Positions 35,983 to 44,781 of a DNA stretch of 64,000 nt are shown in pieces. A program made the translations under genes and the position numbers. The DNA lies in assembly GCF_026309355.1 (NCBI RefSeq), contig NZ_JAPJZK010000001.1:992001-1056000 (forward strand), given 5' to 3'. The DNA is from Spartinivicinus marinus. Its GTDB lineage: Bacteria > Pseudomonadota > Gammaproteobacteria > Pseudomonadales > Zooshikellaceae. Position 1 is the first letter of the stretch; every line of letters starts with the position of its first letter. Below the pieces are notes generated by a model that was not told the DNA's origin, made no database searches, and saw only the letters and a program-made list of their open reading frames with translations.

Positions 35983-37413
35983 ATGACTGGTTGTTTTTAT
36001 AGCAATACAACAATAAGACTTTTACTCACTTTGTTTGTCTGTCTGTTGCAAACAGGTTGTGAACAACCCACCTCTTTGCAGCAGGTTAAACGACAAAAAG
36101 AGCTGATTATTGTTACCCGTAATAGCCCCACCACATACTATCAAGGCAAAGAGCAGCCGACAGGTTTTGAGTTTGAGTTAGCTAAACGTTTTGCCAAAGA
36201 GTTAGGTGTCAAGTTAACGATTATCACCGCAAACTCGCTTCCCGATATTTTCCATGCCCTTGCTGATAACGGTGCAGCTCAACGCATTAGCCTGGCTGCT
36301 GCTGGTTTAGCTGTCACCGACCACCGCCAACGACAGGTACATTTTAGCCAGCCTTACATGGATGTTACTCAGCAGCTGATTTATAACGCTAAACTGAAAG
36401 CGCCCAAATCATTTGCCGACCTATCCCCAGGTAAATTTCTAGTACTGGCAGGCTCCAGTCATGCCGAACGACTTAAACAGTACAGCGATCAAATTCCTAT
36501 CCCCTGGGAAACCACGGAAGTACATGAAAATATTGACCTGCTAAGAATGGTCAATGATGGCGAAATCGACTACACAGTGGTTGATTCCAACGAGCTTGCC
36601 ATGAACTTTATTTATTTCCCTAATATCCGGGTTGCCTTTGACCTTGCTCCAAGTGACAAGCTCGCCTGGGCATTTCCCAAAAGTGTTGATGCTAGCTTAA
36701 TCAACCGGGCTAATTTATTTTTTGCCAAAATTAAAGCCAACGGCACTTTGGCCCATCTTTATGAGCGCTTTTATGGTCATGTCGAACAAATTAATTATGT
36801 AGGGGTTAAGACCTTTACCAAGCAGATGCAAAAGCGGCTGCCTAAATACCGTAATTACTTTGAAAAAGCCGCCGAGTCTTATGACATGGACTGGCGACTA
36901 CTTGCTTCAATTGGTTATCAAGAATCCCACTGGCGACCTAAAGCAAAATCGCCCACCGGGGTGAGAGGCCTAATGATGCTAACTCGTGCCACCGCTAAAG
37001 AAATGGGTGTTGCTAATCGGTTAAACCCAAAGCAAAGTATTATGGGAGGTAGTCGCTATTTTAAAAAAATAAAAGCGCGTATTAACCAGGATATTAAAGA
37101 GCCAGACCGAACCTGGATGGCACTGGCCGCATACAATGTAGGCTATGGCCATTTGCAAGATGCCAGAAAGCTAACTGAAATACGTGGTGGTGACCCTAAT
37201 AAATGGGTTGATGTCAAAGAGAGTTTACCACTCCTTTCCAAAAAACAATGGCATCAGCTGACTAAATATGGCTATGCCAGGGGTTATGAGCCGGTATTAT
37301 ATGTGCAAAACATTCGCCGCTATTACGATTTACTACGATGGCTGACTGTTCCCCAAATTGAAAACCTGCCCGTTGCTAAAAGTGAGCACTCCCCCGGCAT
37401 TAAAGACGGCTAG
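35983..37413 (+). CDS. mltF: Membrane-bound lytic murein transglycosylase F
   Basis: Cleaves peptidoglycan glycan strands and remains in the outer membrane. The 476-residue precursor has a lipoprotein signal with lipobox LQTGC at about residues 22-26. An ABC-type solute-binding-like regulatory domain follows (residues about 40-265, with FEFELAKRFAKELGVKL). Then comes a lytic transglycosylase SLT domain (from about 300; ASIGYQESHWRPKAKSPTGV contains the catalytic Glu, MMLTRATAKEMG, LAAYNVGYGHLQDA). Both domains and the order match MltF. No ribosome site is obvious. It is divergent from purL, a conserved arrangement. Confidence 0.96.
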   Translation: MTGCFYSNTTIRLLLTLFVCLLQTGCEQPTSLQQVKRQKELIIVTRNSPTTYYQGKEQPTGFEFELAKRFAKELGVKLTIITANSLPDIFHALADNGAAQRISLAAAGLAVTDHRQRQVHFSQPYMDVTQQLIYNAKLKAPKSFADLSPGKFLVLAGSSHAERLKQYSDQIPIPWETTEVHENIDLLRMVNDGEIDYTVVDSNELAMNFIYFPNIRVAFDLAPSDKLAWAFPKSVDASLINRANLFFAKIKANGTLAHLYERFYGHVEQINYVGVKTFTKQMQKRLPKYRNYFEKAAESYDMDWRLLASIGYQESHWRPKAKSPTGVRGLMMLTRATAKEMGVANRLNPKQSIMGGSRYFKKIKARINQDIKEPDRTWMALAAYNVGYGHLQDARKLTEIRGGDPNKWVDVKESLPLLSKKQWHQLTKYGYARGYEPVLYVQNIRRYYDLLRWLTVPQIENLPVAKSEHSPGIKDG

Positions 37414-37470
37414 TTTTGCATCCTGTCTTTTAGAAAGATTTTTTAATACCATTGCTACACCATAACTTTA

Positions 37471-37977
37471 TTATTGTTCTTTTTGTTGTTGTCTCAGCAG
37501 TTTTTTAGCTTGACGACGCGCTTTGAAAAAATCAGACAACAGTTGCCCACACTCCTCTGCTAATACCCCCCCTGTCACTTCAACAATATGGTTCATCTGT
37601 GGTTGACTAAAGACATCTGTCACACTCCCTGCTGCACCCGCTTTAGGCTCATAAGCACCATACACCAAGCGATTAATTCGACTATGAATAATTGCCCCAG
37701 CACACATGGTGCAAGGTTCTAACGTCACATAGAGATCACAATCAACCAGCCGATAGTTGTTCAAGTGTTGTGCAGCCTCGATTAAAGCCATCATTTCAGC
37801 ATGAGCAACAGGGTTATGACTACTAATCGGCTGGTTAAAACCTCGCCCAATGACATCACCCTGATAGACGACAATCGCACCCACCGGTACCTCTCCAGCT
37901 TTAGCGCCTCGCTGAGCAAGCTCAATTGCCTGATGCATCCAGTTAATATCAACTTGGCTACTACTTACTACTGTCAT
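37471..37977 (-). CDS. tadA: tRNA-specific adenosine deaminase
   Basis: Converts A34 to inosine in tRNA-Arg(ACG). The 168-residue protein has the cytidine/deoxycytidylate deaminase-type zinc site: AHAEMMAL (His and catalytic Glu) and PCTMCAGAI (two Cys). GEVPVGAIVV precedes them, and the C-terminal DFFKARRQAKKLLRQQQ is typical of TadA. Length is normal. It is convergent with mltF and divergent from the HDOD gene downstream, the common order in Pseudomonas. Confidence 0.97.
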   Translation of the reverse strand: MTVVSSSQVDINWMHQAIELAQRGAKAGEVPVGAIVVYQGDVIGRGFNQPISSHNPVAHAEMMALIEAAQHLNNYRLVDCDLYVTLEPCTMCAGAIIHSRINRLVYGAYEPKAGAAGSVTDVFSQPQMNHIVEVTGGVLAEECGQLLSDFFKARRQAKKLLRQQQKEQ

Positions 37978-38076
37978 TATTTGGTCTCAAGTGATCTTAC
38001 TGACTGTACAATAACGGTCTACACTAAAATAAATAACTATATCAGCGAATAGAATTTTCCAGCCAAGGAATGGGCA

Positions 38077-39315
38077 ATGGAAAAAAACAATCAGCCCCCT
38101 CTTGATGTACTACAGCGCTTTGCCTGTTTTGAAAATCTTAACAAGCAACAACTGATATTAATTGCAGCTGCCTGTGAGCAGCTATCGGTTGGCGCCAAAA
38201 AAACCTTATTTAATATTGGTGAAACAGATGATAAAGAGTACTTTTTACTCAGCGGGGCAATAAAACTTACTGCTGCCGATGGTATTAGTAAAACGATTAT
38301 AGCGGATAGTAAAGAAGCCATTGCACCACTGGCAAGACTGAAACCTAGACTATTTAAAGGTGAAACCACCCAAAAAAGCCAACTGCTGGTGTTTGATCAA
38401 AGCCGGCTTGATCAGTTTTTAAGTAGCAACAGAACAACCTTAAGTTCATTAATCCACGAAGATGAAATAGAGGAGCAATCTTTCTTTGATAAGTTTTCAG
38501 AGGATTTGACCCAAAACAGGCTACAACTCCCAACATTGCCACAAATCGCCGTAGCGGTAAAAGAAGAGTTAAATCGAAGCAACAACCACCTTAATGACAT
38601 CGCTCAAATTTTAAAACAAGACCCTGCAATTGCTGCCAAAGTATTAGCAGCGGCTAATAGTCCCTTATTTCGAGGAATCAACCCTTGCGATACACTTTCT
38701 GGCGCTATATCCCAGCTCGGTACCAAAGCAACAGAACAGTTGGTGATTGCTCTTAGTTTACAGGAACTTTTACAAGTCAAAAGTCGCCTATTACGGCCAC
38801 AGATTAATGAATTCTGGCGTGAGAGCGTTGAAGTGGCTTGCTTAAGCCACGCCTTAGCGAAACACAGCAATCAGTTCAATCCAGAAAAAGCCTTGTTGGT
38901 TGGCTTGGTACACAACATTGGTTTTATTCCTATTGTGTTGTATGCCGATAATACCGATGAAGAGTGTACTATCGCTGAATTAGATGAACTCAACCAAGAG
39001 TATGGTCGTCGTATAACTCAAGCGATCTTACATAAATGGAACTTCCCAGAAGATATTGCAGAGGCCGCATTACACAGCCACGACTGGTATTATGTCAGCA
39101 GTAAGCCAGAAGACTACACTAACCTTTTAATCATGGCCCAATTACACTATGCCATGTTCAATCGCACACACTTTCCTGAGCTGCCTCGAATCAGTCTAAT
39201 TCCTGCATCTAAGCATATTGGCATTGGCGATTTTAACCCACAATTCAGCTTACAGATTAAAAAAGAAGCGGATAAAAACATGGAGAGTTTTCATGCATTA
39301 GTGGCCAATAAATAA
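38077..39315 (+). CDS. HDOD protein with N-terminal cyclic-nucleotide-binding-like domain
   Basis: A 412-residue signalling protein. Residues about 12-110 resemble a cNMP-binding beta barrel (FENLNKQQLILIAAACEQLSV, KEYFLLSGAIKLTAADG). The phosphate-binding cassette with its Arg is not clear, so ligand binding is uncertain. A helical linker leads to an HDOD domain at about 145-345 (LPTLPQIAVAVKEELNR, ILKQDPAIAAKVLAAANSPLFR, GAISQLGTKATEQLVIAL). AAGGA lies about 9 bases before the ATG. No GGDEF, EAL or HD-GYP domain accompanies it. It is probably a regulator responding to an intracellular signal. Confidence 0.85.
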   Translation: MEKNNQPPLDVLQRFACFENLNKQQLILIAAACEQLSVGAKKTLFNIGETDDKEYFLLSGAIKLTAADGISKTIIADSKEAIAPLARLKPRLFKGETTQKSQLLVFDQSRLDQFLSSNRTTLSSLIHEDEIEEQSFFDKFSEDLTQNRLQLPTLPQIAVAVKEELNRSNNHLNDIAQILKQDPAIAAKVLAAANSPLFRGINPCDTLSGAISQLGTKATEQLVIALSLQELLQVKSRLLRPQINEFWRESVEVACLSHALAKHSNQFNPEKALLVGLVHNIGFIPIVLYADNTDEECTIAELDELNQEYGRRITQAILHKWNFPEDIAEAALHSHDWYYVSSKPEDYTNLLIMAQLHYAMFNRTHFPELPRISLIPASKHIGIGDFNPQFSLQIKKEADKNMESFHALVANK

Positions 39316-39415
39316 CCTACAGCCAGCCATATTCCTAACTCATAATCCAGGCATTATTCAGAAGGCACTTACTATCAAGCTAACTGCCGAATAGGAATTA
39401 ATAGACATAGAAGAT

Positions 39416-39434
39416 AATAATAAAAATCATTACT
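39416..39434 (+). promoter_or_regulatory. Candidate Fur box upstream of fumC
   Basis: The 19-mer AATAATAAAAATCATTACT matches the E. coli Fur consensus at about 14 of 19 positions and is preceded by another GATAAT unit at 39413. It lies about 28 bases before the fumC start. Iron-independent class II fumarase is Fur-repressed in E. coli and Pseudomonas, so the site makes biological sense. The AT-rich context means chance similarity is possible. Confidence 0.4.
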
Positions 39435-39461
39435 ATTAACAAAAACCAAGACAGGTGAGTT

Positions 39462-40844
39462 ATGACTGAATTTCGTATTGAAAAAGACAGTATGGGGGAG
39501 CTTCAGGTCCCTGCTCAGGCCCTATACGCAGCTCAAACCCAGAGGGCTATCAATAATTTTCCCATCAGTAGCCTGGCGATGCCACCTCTATTTATCAGAG
39601 CCCTGGCTTTAATTAAAAAGGCTGCTGCATTAACCAATGTTGAGCTGGAGCTTCTCTCCAACCCCATTGGCGAAGCCATTGCTCAGTCCGCCCAGCCAAT
39701 TATTGAGGGAAAACACTTAGAGCAATTCCCTGTAGATGTTTTCCAAACAGGTTCTGGCACCAGTAGTAACATGAATATGAATGAGGTCTTAGCCACCCTA
39801 GCAAGCCAACAACTAAATGAAACTGTCAGCCCTAATGACCATGTCAATATGGGGCAAAGCAGTAATGATGTTATCCCCACTGCTATTCACCTGAGCGCCG
39901 CTATTGGTCTTAAAGAGCAGTTATTACCTGCACTTCACCACCTAAAAGACGGCTTAACCAATAAAGCCAATCAATTGGCTGAATACACTAAAACAGGCCG
40001 CACTCACTTAATGGATGCTATGCCGGTTTCCATGAAGCAAGAATTAGAAGGCTGGGCTTTACAAGTTGCCAATGGCATAGACCGTATAGAAGCCACTCTG
40101 CCTCGGCTTCATAAGTTAGCTCAAGGTGGCACAGCAGTAGGCACTGGGATAAACGCCCACCCAGAATTTGCCAGCAAAATGGCTGCCCGCCTAAGTGTAG
40201 AAACTGGGTTAGCCTTAGAACCCAATAGTAGTTTTTTTGAAAGCTTGAGCAGTCAAGATACCGCTGCCGAGCTATCAGGACAATTAAAAATTGTTGCTGT
40301 TAGTTTAATGAAAATAGCCAATGATTTACGTTGGATGAACAGTGGTCCGCTCGCAGGGTTAGGAGAGATTGAATTACCTGCTTTACAACCCGGCAGTAGT
40401 ATTATGCCAGGTAAAGTTAACCCAGTGATTCCAGAAGCAGTGGCTATGATTGCAGCACAAGTAATTGGTAACGACTCCACAATTACCATTGGGGCTCAGT
40501 CCGGCAGCTTCCAATTAAATGTGATGCTTCCTGTCATTGGCTACAACTTACTGCAAAGTATTGAGTTACTGGCAAACGGTGCCACTGTGCTAGCCGATAA
40601 AGCCATTGAAGGTTTTAAAGTGCGAGAAGATAACTTAAAAGCGCCTTTGGCTAAAAACCCCATTTTAGTCACTGCTTTAAACCCCATTATTGGCTACTTA
40701 AAAGCGGCTGAAATTGCTAAAAAAGCCTATCAGGAAAGCCGGCCAATTATTGATGTAGCAGAAGAGTCTACAGATTTAAGCCGTGAAGAATTAATGAAAC
40801 TACTTGACCCAGCCAAGTTAGCGGAAGGCGGCATTCAAGGGTAA
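39462..40844 (+). CDS. fumC: Fumarate hydratase, class II
   Basis: Iron-independent fumarase of the TCA cycle, fumarate to malate. The 460-residue protein carries the fumarase/aspartase signature GSSIMPGKVNP, GSGTSSNMNMNEV (substrate binding), GQSSNDVIPTAIH and GRTHLMDAMPV with the catalytic His. Length matches FumC. A good AGGTGAG ribosome site lies just before the ATG. The candidate Fur box upstream suggests induction when iron is scarce. A complex palindromic element lies directly downstream. Confidence 0.97.
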   Translation: MTEFRIEKDSMGELQVPAQALYAAQTQRAINNFPISSLAMPPLFIRALALIKKAAALTNVELELLSNPIGEAIAQSAQPIIEGKHLEQFPVDVFQTGSGTSSNMNMNEVLATLASQQLNETVSPNDHVNMGQSSNDVIPTAIHLSAAIGLKEQLLPALHHLKDGLTNKANQLAEYTKTGRTHLMDAMPVSMKQELEGWALQVANGIDRIEATLPRLHKLAQGGTAVGTGINAHPEFASKMAARLSVETGLALEPNSSFFESLSSQDTAAELSGQLKIVAVSLMKIANDLRWMNSGPLAGLGEIELPALQPGSSIMPGKVNPVIPEAVAMIAAQVIGNDSTITIGAQSGSFQLNVMLPVIGYNLLQSIELLANGATVLADKAIEGFKVREDNLKAPLAKNPILVTALNPIIGYLKAAEIAKKAYQESRPIIDVAEESTDLSREELMKLLDPAKLAEGGIQG

Positions 40845-40877
40845 TTTTCTTTGTTTACTCCCCCTAGCTCCTTTTTT

Positions 40878-41029
40878 CAAAGAGTGTTGAGTGCGATATG
40901 GAATAACAGGCTATTCCTCGCCGTTCCTGAAAGACCATCCCTGGTCTATCAGGAGCTAACAAGGCATCCATGCCTTAGGCGACTGAATACCCTACTCCAT
41001 ATCCACTGACTTTTGCGACAGCCTCTTTG
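40878..41029. repeat. Branched, cloverleaf-like palindromic element downstream of fumC
   Basis: A 152-base stretch with several nested stems. The outer stem is CAAAGAG at 40878 with CTCTTTG at 41023, then GATATGGA at 40895-40902 with TCCATATC at 40996-41003. TCGCC at 40918-40922 pairs with GGCGA at 40978-40982 and encloses two hairpins. One is CCTGA/TCAGG plus GACCA/TGGTC at 40926-40953. The other is AAGGCATCCATGCCTT at 40961-40976. A competing hairpin, GGAATA/TATTCC, lies at 40900-40917. The density of pairing is far beyond an ordinary terminator and there is no T-run at its end. Confidence 0.7.
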
Positions 41030-41112
41030 CCTTCTAAGTCTTCTCTTCTATTTCAGACTTTTTTTCAGGCATAATGGAAACAATACTTAATAAAAAATAA
41101 GACTGTCACCTT

Positions 41113-41838
41113 ATGTTTAAGCCATCAACAGCACCTATTTTAATTACTGGAGGAGCGCAACGCATTGGTTACCACTGCGCCCAACGTTTTGCTCAGCAGG
41201 GCCAGCCAGTTATTATTAGCTACCGCCAGCACCATGAAAATGTAGATAAAATCACAGACCTCGGCGTTAAATGTATCCAAGCTGATTTCTCCAGCTCAGA
41301 GCAAACTCTGGCTTTTATTCAGGAGTTAATCAGTACTACTCCTTCACTACGTGCAATTATTCATAATGCTTCAAGCTGGTTGACAGAAGAAGATGCTGAA
41401 GTACCACCCGAGCAATTAATAAACACCATGACCCAAGTACATATGGTGGCGCCTTATTTAATTAACCTGCACTGTCAGTCATTATTGGACAGCGCAGAGG
41501 AAGCTGTCACTGATATTATTCACATCACTGACTGTGTAGTAGCTAAAGGCAGTTACTCCCATATTGCTTATACAGCGAGTAAAGCAGGGTTAGATAATAT
41601 GACTCGCTCCTTTGCAAAACAATATGCGCCTGATATTAAAGTAAATGCAATTGCCCCCGCCTTATTAATGTTTCATCCTGACGACCCTACAGAGTATAAG
41701 GAAAAATCCCTTAGTAAATCATTATTAGGCATTGAACCCGGCCCCGAGGTCCTTTACGAAGCCCTTTGTTTTTTGCTGGGTAATCGTTATATGACAGGAC
41801 ACACCCTTGCACTGGATGGTGGCAGGACTATTAAATAA
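41113..41838 (+). CDS. folM: Short-chain dehydrogenase, dihydromonapterin reductase (FolM) type
   Basis: A 241-residue SDR enzyme expected to reduce dihydromonapterin and dihydrofolate with NADPH. It has the Rossmann motif TGGAQRIGYHCAQRF, NASSW in place of the usual NAG motif (as in FolM), and the catalytic YTASKAG near residues 155-161. DGGRTIK ends the protein. Length matches E. coli FolM (240). FolM is my best assignment, but a related SDR reductase is possible. It is convergent with the NhaC-type gene, 8 bases apart. Confidence 0.82.
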   Translation: MFKPSTAPILITGGAQRIGYHCAQRFAQQGQPVIISYRQHHENVDKITDLGVKCIQADFSSSEQTLAFIQELISTTPSLRAIIHNASSWLTEEDAEVPPEQLINTMTQVHMVAPYLINLHCQSLLDSAEEAVTDIIHITDCVVAKGSYSHIAYTASKAGLDNMTRSFAKQYAPDIKVNAIAPALLMFHPDDPTEYKEKSLSKSLLGIEPGPEVLYEALCFLLGNRYMTGHTLALDGGRTIK

Positions 41839-41846
41839 GGTCCCGC

Positions 41847-43451
41847 CTAAGAAACTATCGCTTGCAAAGATTCTCCAGTATTTTTTCTACCAGCTAACCA
41901 CTTTAGCCCTATCACCACGACCACAAAAGCAATAGAAGATACCAGTAGACCAGCAATTACTGAGTCAGCTACTCCCATTGCAATAAAACCGCAGCCAGCT
42001 ATTAGAGCTACCGCAAGACTATATGGCAGTTGGGTCATAACATGATCAATATGGTGACAACCTGCACCCGTTGAAGAAAGAATAGTTGTGTCAGAAATAG
42101 GCGAACAATGGTCACCAAACACTGAGCCTGCTAATACAGCGGCTAACGCTGGTAGCATTAAGCTGATTTCTATTGCAGCCGCCATATCGCCTGCAATTGG
42201 CAGCATAATACCAAAAGTTCCCCAGCTAGTGCCGGTTGCAAACGCCATAGCGCCAGACACTATAAATAAAATGACAGGTAGCAACTGTGGGCTTAACCAA
42301 CTTTCTACCAAGCTTGATAAATATAACCCCGTTGATAGTTCTTTTATTAAACCTGTTAGCACCCAAGCAAAGATTAAAATAATGATAGCTGATAGCATGG
42401 ATTGACAGCCTTGAACAATCCCTATCAATATTTCTTTAACTGATAACCGCTCTTTAATAGCAATTGCGAGTGTTATTACTGTACCAACCAATCCACCATA
42501 AAGCATTGCTCCTGCTGGGTCACAATTTTCAAAAGCCCCTAGTACAGTAATGGGTAAATTGTCAGCCATTAAGGTCTGATAACCAGTAAACCAAACAAAA
42601 AATAAAGTAGCAAAAATTAACGATATAATAGGCAACACCAGTTGGTATACCCTACCTTCTCGTTCATTTTTAAAGCTAACTGTACCTGCTGGGGTACCTT
42701 TAGCAGGATCGTAAAGCTGGTCTTCAGCAGCCATCATTTCATGGCGCTTCATTGAGCCAATATCCAATTTAAAATAAATAACTGCCAATACCATTAATAA
42801 TGCAAAGATCGCATATAAATTCATGGGAATCATTGCAACAAAAGCAGTCAATGGTGCTTCACTAGTAAGTTGATGAGCCGCTAACACACTGCCAATTAGC
42901 GCAATAATATAAGCCCCCCAGCTTGAAATAGGGGTAATTACTACAACTGGGGCTGCAGTTGAGTCAATAAGATAAGCTAACTTGGCACGAGATACTTTAT
43001 GCTGATCAGTCAATGGGCGACTAGTGCTACCTACCGCAAGGCTATTAAAATAATCATCAATAAAAACAATAATACCTAACAAAAAGGTTGCTAGTTGCGC
43101 GCCTTTTCCAGTTCTAACCCGCTGCCGTGCCCATCGCCCAAAAGCTTTAGCACCACCAAGCAACGTGACCATGCTGGTAATCACCCCAAGCAACAATAAA
43201 AACAGCATAATATCAACTTTGCCGTGGTTAATACTGCCTGCTTGACCACTTTCACCAGCCTCCCAAAACAGGCTTAATCCAGCGGTGCCCAGGTGCCCAA
43301 CACTGGCTAATATATCGCCACTATTTAGTAATAAAATGCCTACTAAAATACCAGCACCAAGAGACACAAGCACTCGGCGAGTAATAATCGCTAAAGCAAT
43401 CGCCACAATTGGCGGTAATAACGACCATGCATTAGGCACGGAAAAGTCCAT
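41847..43451 (-). CDS. NhaC-type Na+/H+ antiporter family protein
   Basis: A 534-residue inner-membrane transporter with about 12 hydrophobic helices. Conserved elements include FIDDYFNSLAVGSTSRPLTD, GTSWGTFGIMLPIAGDM and FGDHCSPISDTTILSSTGA. The last is a hallmark of the NhaC/malate-lactate antiporter-like family, whose members exchange Na+ or substrates for protons. The ion specificity cannot be assigned. I start at ATG 43451 (MDFSVPNAWSLLPP) because AGGGG lies 8 bases upstream. The open frame starts 13 codons earlier without support. dps lies upstream on the same strand. Confidence 0.9.
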   Translation of the reverse strand: MDFSVPNAWSLLPPIVAIALAIITRRVLVSLGAGILVGILLLNSGDILASVGHLGTAGLSLFWEAGESGQAGSINHGKVDIMLFLLLLGVITSMVTLLGGAKAFGRWARQRVRTGKGAQLATFLLGIIVFIDDYFNSLAVGSTSRPLTDQHKVSRAKLAYLIDSTAAPVVVITPISSWGAYIIALIGSVLAAHQLTSEAPLTAFVAMIPMNLYAIFALLMVLAVIYFKLDIGSMKRHEMMAAEDQLYDPAKGTPAGTVSFKNEREGRVYQLVLPIISLIFATLFFVWFTGYQTLMADNLPITVLGAFENCDPAGAMLYGGLVGTVITLAIAIKERLSVKEILIGIVQGCQSMLSAIIILIFAWVLTGLIKELSTGLYLSSLVESWLSPQLLPVILFIVSGAMAFATGTSWGTFGIMLPIAGDMAAAIEISLMLPALAAVLAGSVFGDHCSPISDTTILSSTGAGCHHIDHVMTQLPYSLAVALIAGCGFIAMGVADSVIAGLLVSSIAFVVVVIGLKWLAGRKNTGESLQAIVS

Positions 43452-43526
43452 TAAGCAGCCCCTTAATTTAGTGAAAATTAAGCACTGCATTATACTGACT
43501 GACTAGTAAATGAGAACCGCTTTGTT

Positions 43527-44003
43527 TTACAACATACTTCTTAACATCCAAGCATTTTTTTCATGCAAGCGCATTCGATCCGAAATTAATCCAACAGTCG
43601 ACTCATCGTCTGCTTCTTGGGCCGCTGGTAAAATTTCCCTAGAAGTTCTAACTATCGTCTCATTCGCTTCAGCTAATAGCTTCAGCATTTCATTAGCAGA
43701 AGGAACGCCTTCTACCTCTTTGATAGCAGAAAGTTCAGCAAACTGCTTATAAGTGCCTGGTGCAGGATAGCCCAAAGTGCGAATTCGTTCGGCAATTTCA
43801 TCCACGGCTGTCGCCAACTCGGTATACTGCTCTTCAAACATTAAATGCAAATCGCGGAACTGTGGGCCTGTTACATTCCAGTGAAAATTATGGGTCATTA
43901 AATATAAAGTGTAACTGTCGGCTAACAACCGAGATGTGTTCTGTGCAATTTTTTCCCGAGCTTCAGCTGAAATACCAATATTGACATCTTGTACTTGTTT
44001 CAT
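43527..44003 (-). CDS. dps: Dps family DNA-protecting ferritin-like protein
   Basis: A 158-residue miniferritin that oxidises and stores iron and protects DNA in stress. The ferroxidase residues are present: [16 protein letters not shown] (first His pair) and [23 protein letters not shown] (Asp/Glu). The family's [12 protein letters not shown] follows. I start at ATG 44003 because AGGAG lies 7 bases upstream. The dps ATG overlaps, as TGATG, the stop of a broken reading frame upstream (44003-44381), suggesting past translational coupling. It is upstream of the NhaC-type gene on the same strand. Confidence 0.93.
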   Translation of the reverse strand: MKQVQDVNIGISAEAREKIAQNTSRLLADSYTLYLMTHNFHWNVTGPQFRDLHLMFEEQYTELATAVDEIAERIRTLGYPAPGTYKQFAELSAIKEVEGVPSANEMLKLLAEANETIVRTSREILPAAQEADDESTVGLISDRMRLHEKNAWMLRSML

Positions 44004-44381
44004 CACGCTCTCCTCAACCATTTGCTATTATTTCTGTTTAGTTTATTGGTTGATAGTATAGGACGAACAGCATACACAATAAAACCAATTAAATAAATTC
44101 CAGCAATAGAAAAAAACTATCGAAATAATCCAAGGCCTTGTTTAGCAAAACCACTAAAACAATCGATAGTACCACCTCGTTTATAACGGCCAAATAAACC
44201 TCAAATTCAATATCATGTACTTTACTACCCCTGGAATAATATATCGCCTTTCTTCTAAACCACTTTATTAACAGAGTCCTAAACGTTAAATCTTTGCTGT
44301 TGGTTTTTTGGGGGGCTTTCTTACCCTTCCCTCCATATAAATAATCTAATTTCAGCTAGGCAATTTTTCTTAAAAAAACAT
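44003..44381 (-). pseudogene. Probable frameshifted small membrane-protein gene upstream of dps
   Basis: On the minus strand an excellent ribosome site, GGAGG then AATA then ATG (44379-44381), is followed by only two codons. A T7 run then throws the frame into a stop. Changing frame there, again near the GGAAGGG stretch (about 44325-44331), and again at a second T7 run (about 44107-44113) gives a protein of roughly 125 residues. It has a basic N-terminal part (GKKAPQKTNSKDLTFRTLL), two hydrophobic segments (VINEVVLSIVLVVLL and GIYLIGFIVYAV) and a basic tail ([13 protein letters not shown]). Its TGA overlaps the dps ATG. I do not recognise the family. Genuine decay, homopolymer sequencing errors or chance hydrophobic AT-rich frames are all possible. 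Confidence 0.4.
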
Positions 44382-44781
44382 TATTCCTCCAAATTACAAT
44401 GGGTTAATTTTTCAAGTGCAATATACACATTACTTGAGTTATTAAAAGTAGGTTTTTTGCTATTCACAACTGTTTTTTATTATTTTAATTACAGTATTTC
44501 GACAAGCGTTCTTGATGATTTTTAGGGAGCCAGCTTGCTACTACACAGCTAACAATAGCTGTACTAATTAAAGTAAAAAAGTCAAGCGAGTTATCTAATG
44601 ACAAAGTTCCATGAACTAGCTCTTTCAAGGTAATTCATGTAAGGAGCAATTAGGCAAGTTTCTTCACACAAACTTAATAATATACTTTAAAAGCTACCCT
44701 ATACTCCATTCGAGTGGTATGTAACACCACATACAATTCATCACTACATCTATTTTTGAAATGAATTTAAGGGATATTCAA
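44382..44781. other. AT-rich leader region of the orphan gene
   Basis: 400 bases with no convincing gene. A TATACT at 44700-44705 may be a -10 element for the plus-strand gene at 44782, although the -35 is not clear. A small GTGGT/ACCAC hairpin at about 44714-44730 lies in the presumed 5' leader. The region is more AT-rich than its surroundings, which fits an inserted accessory segment. Confidence 0.4.
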
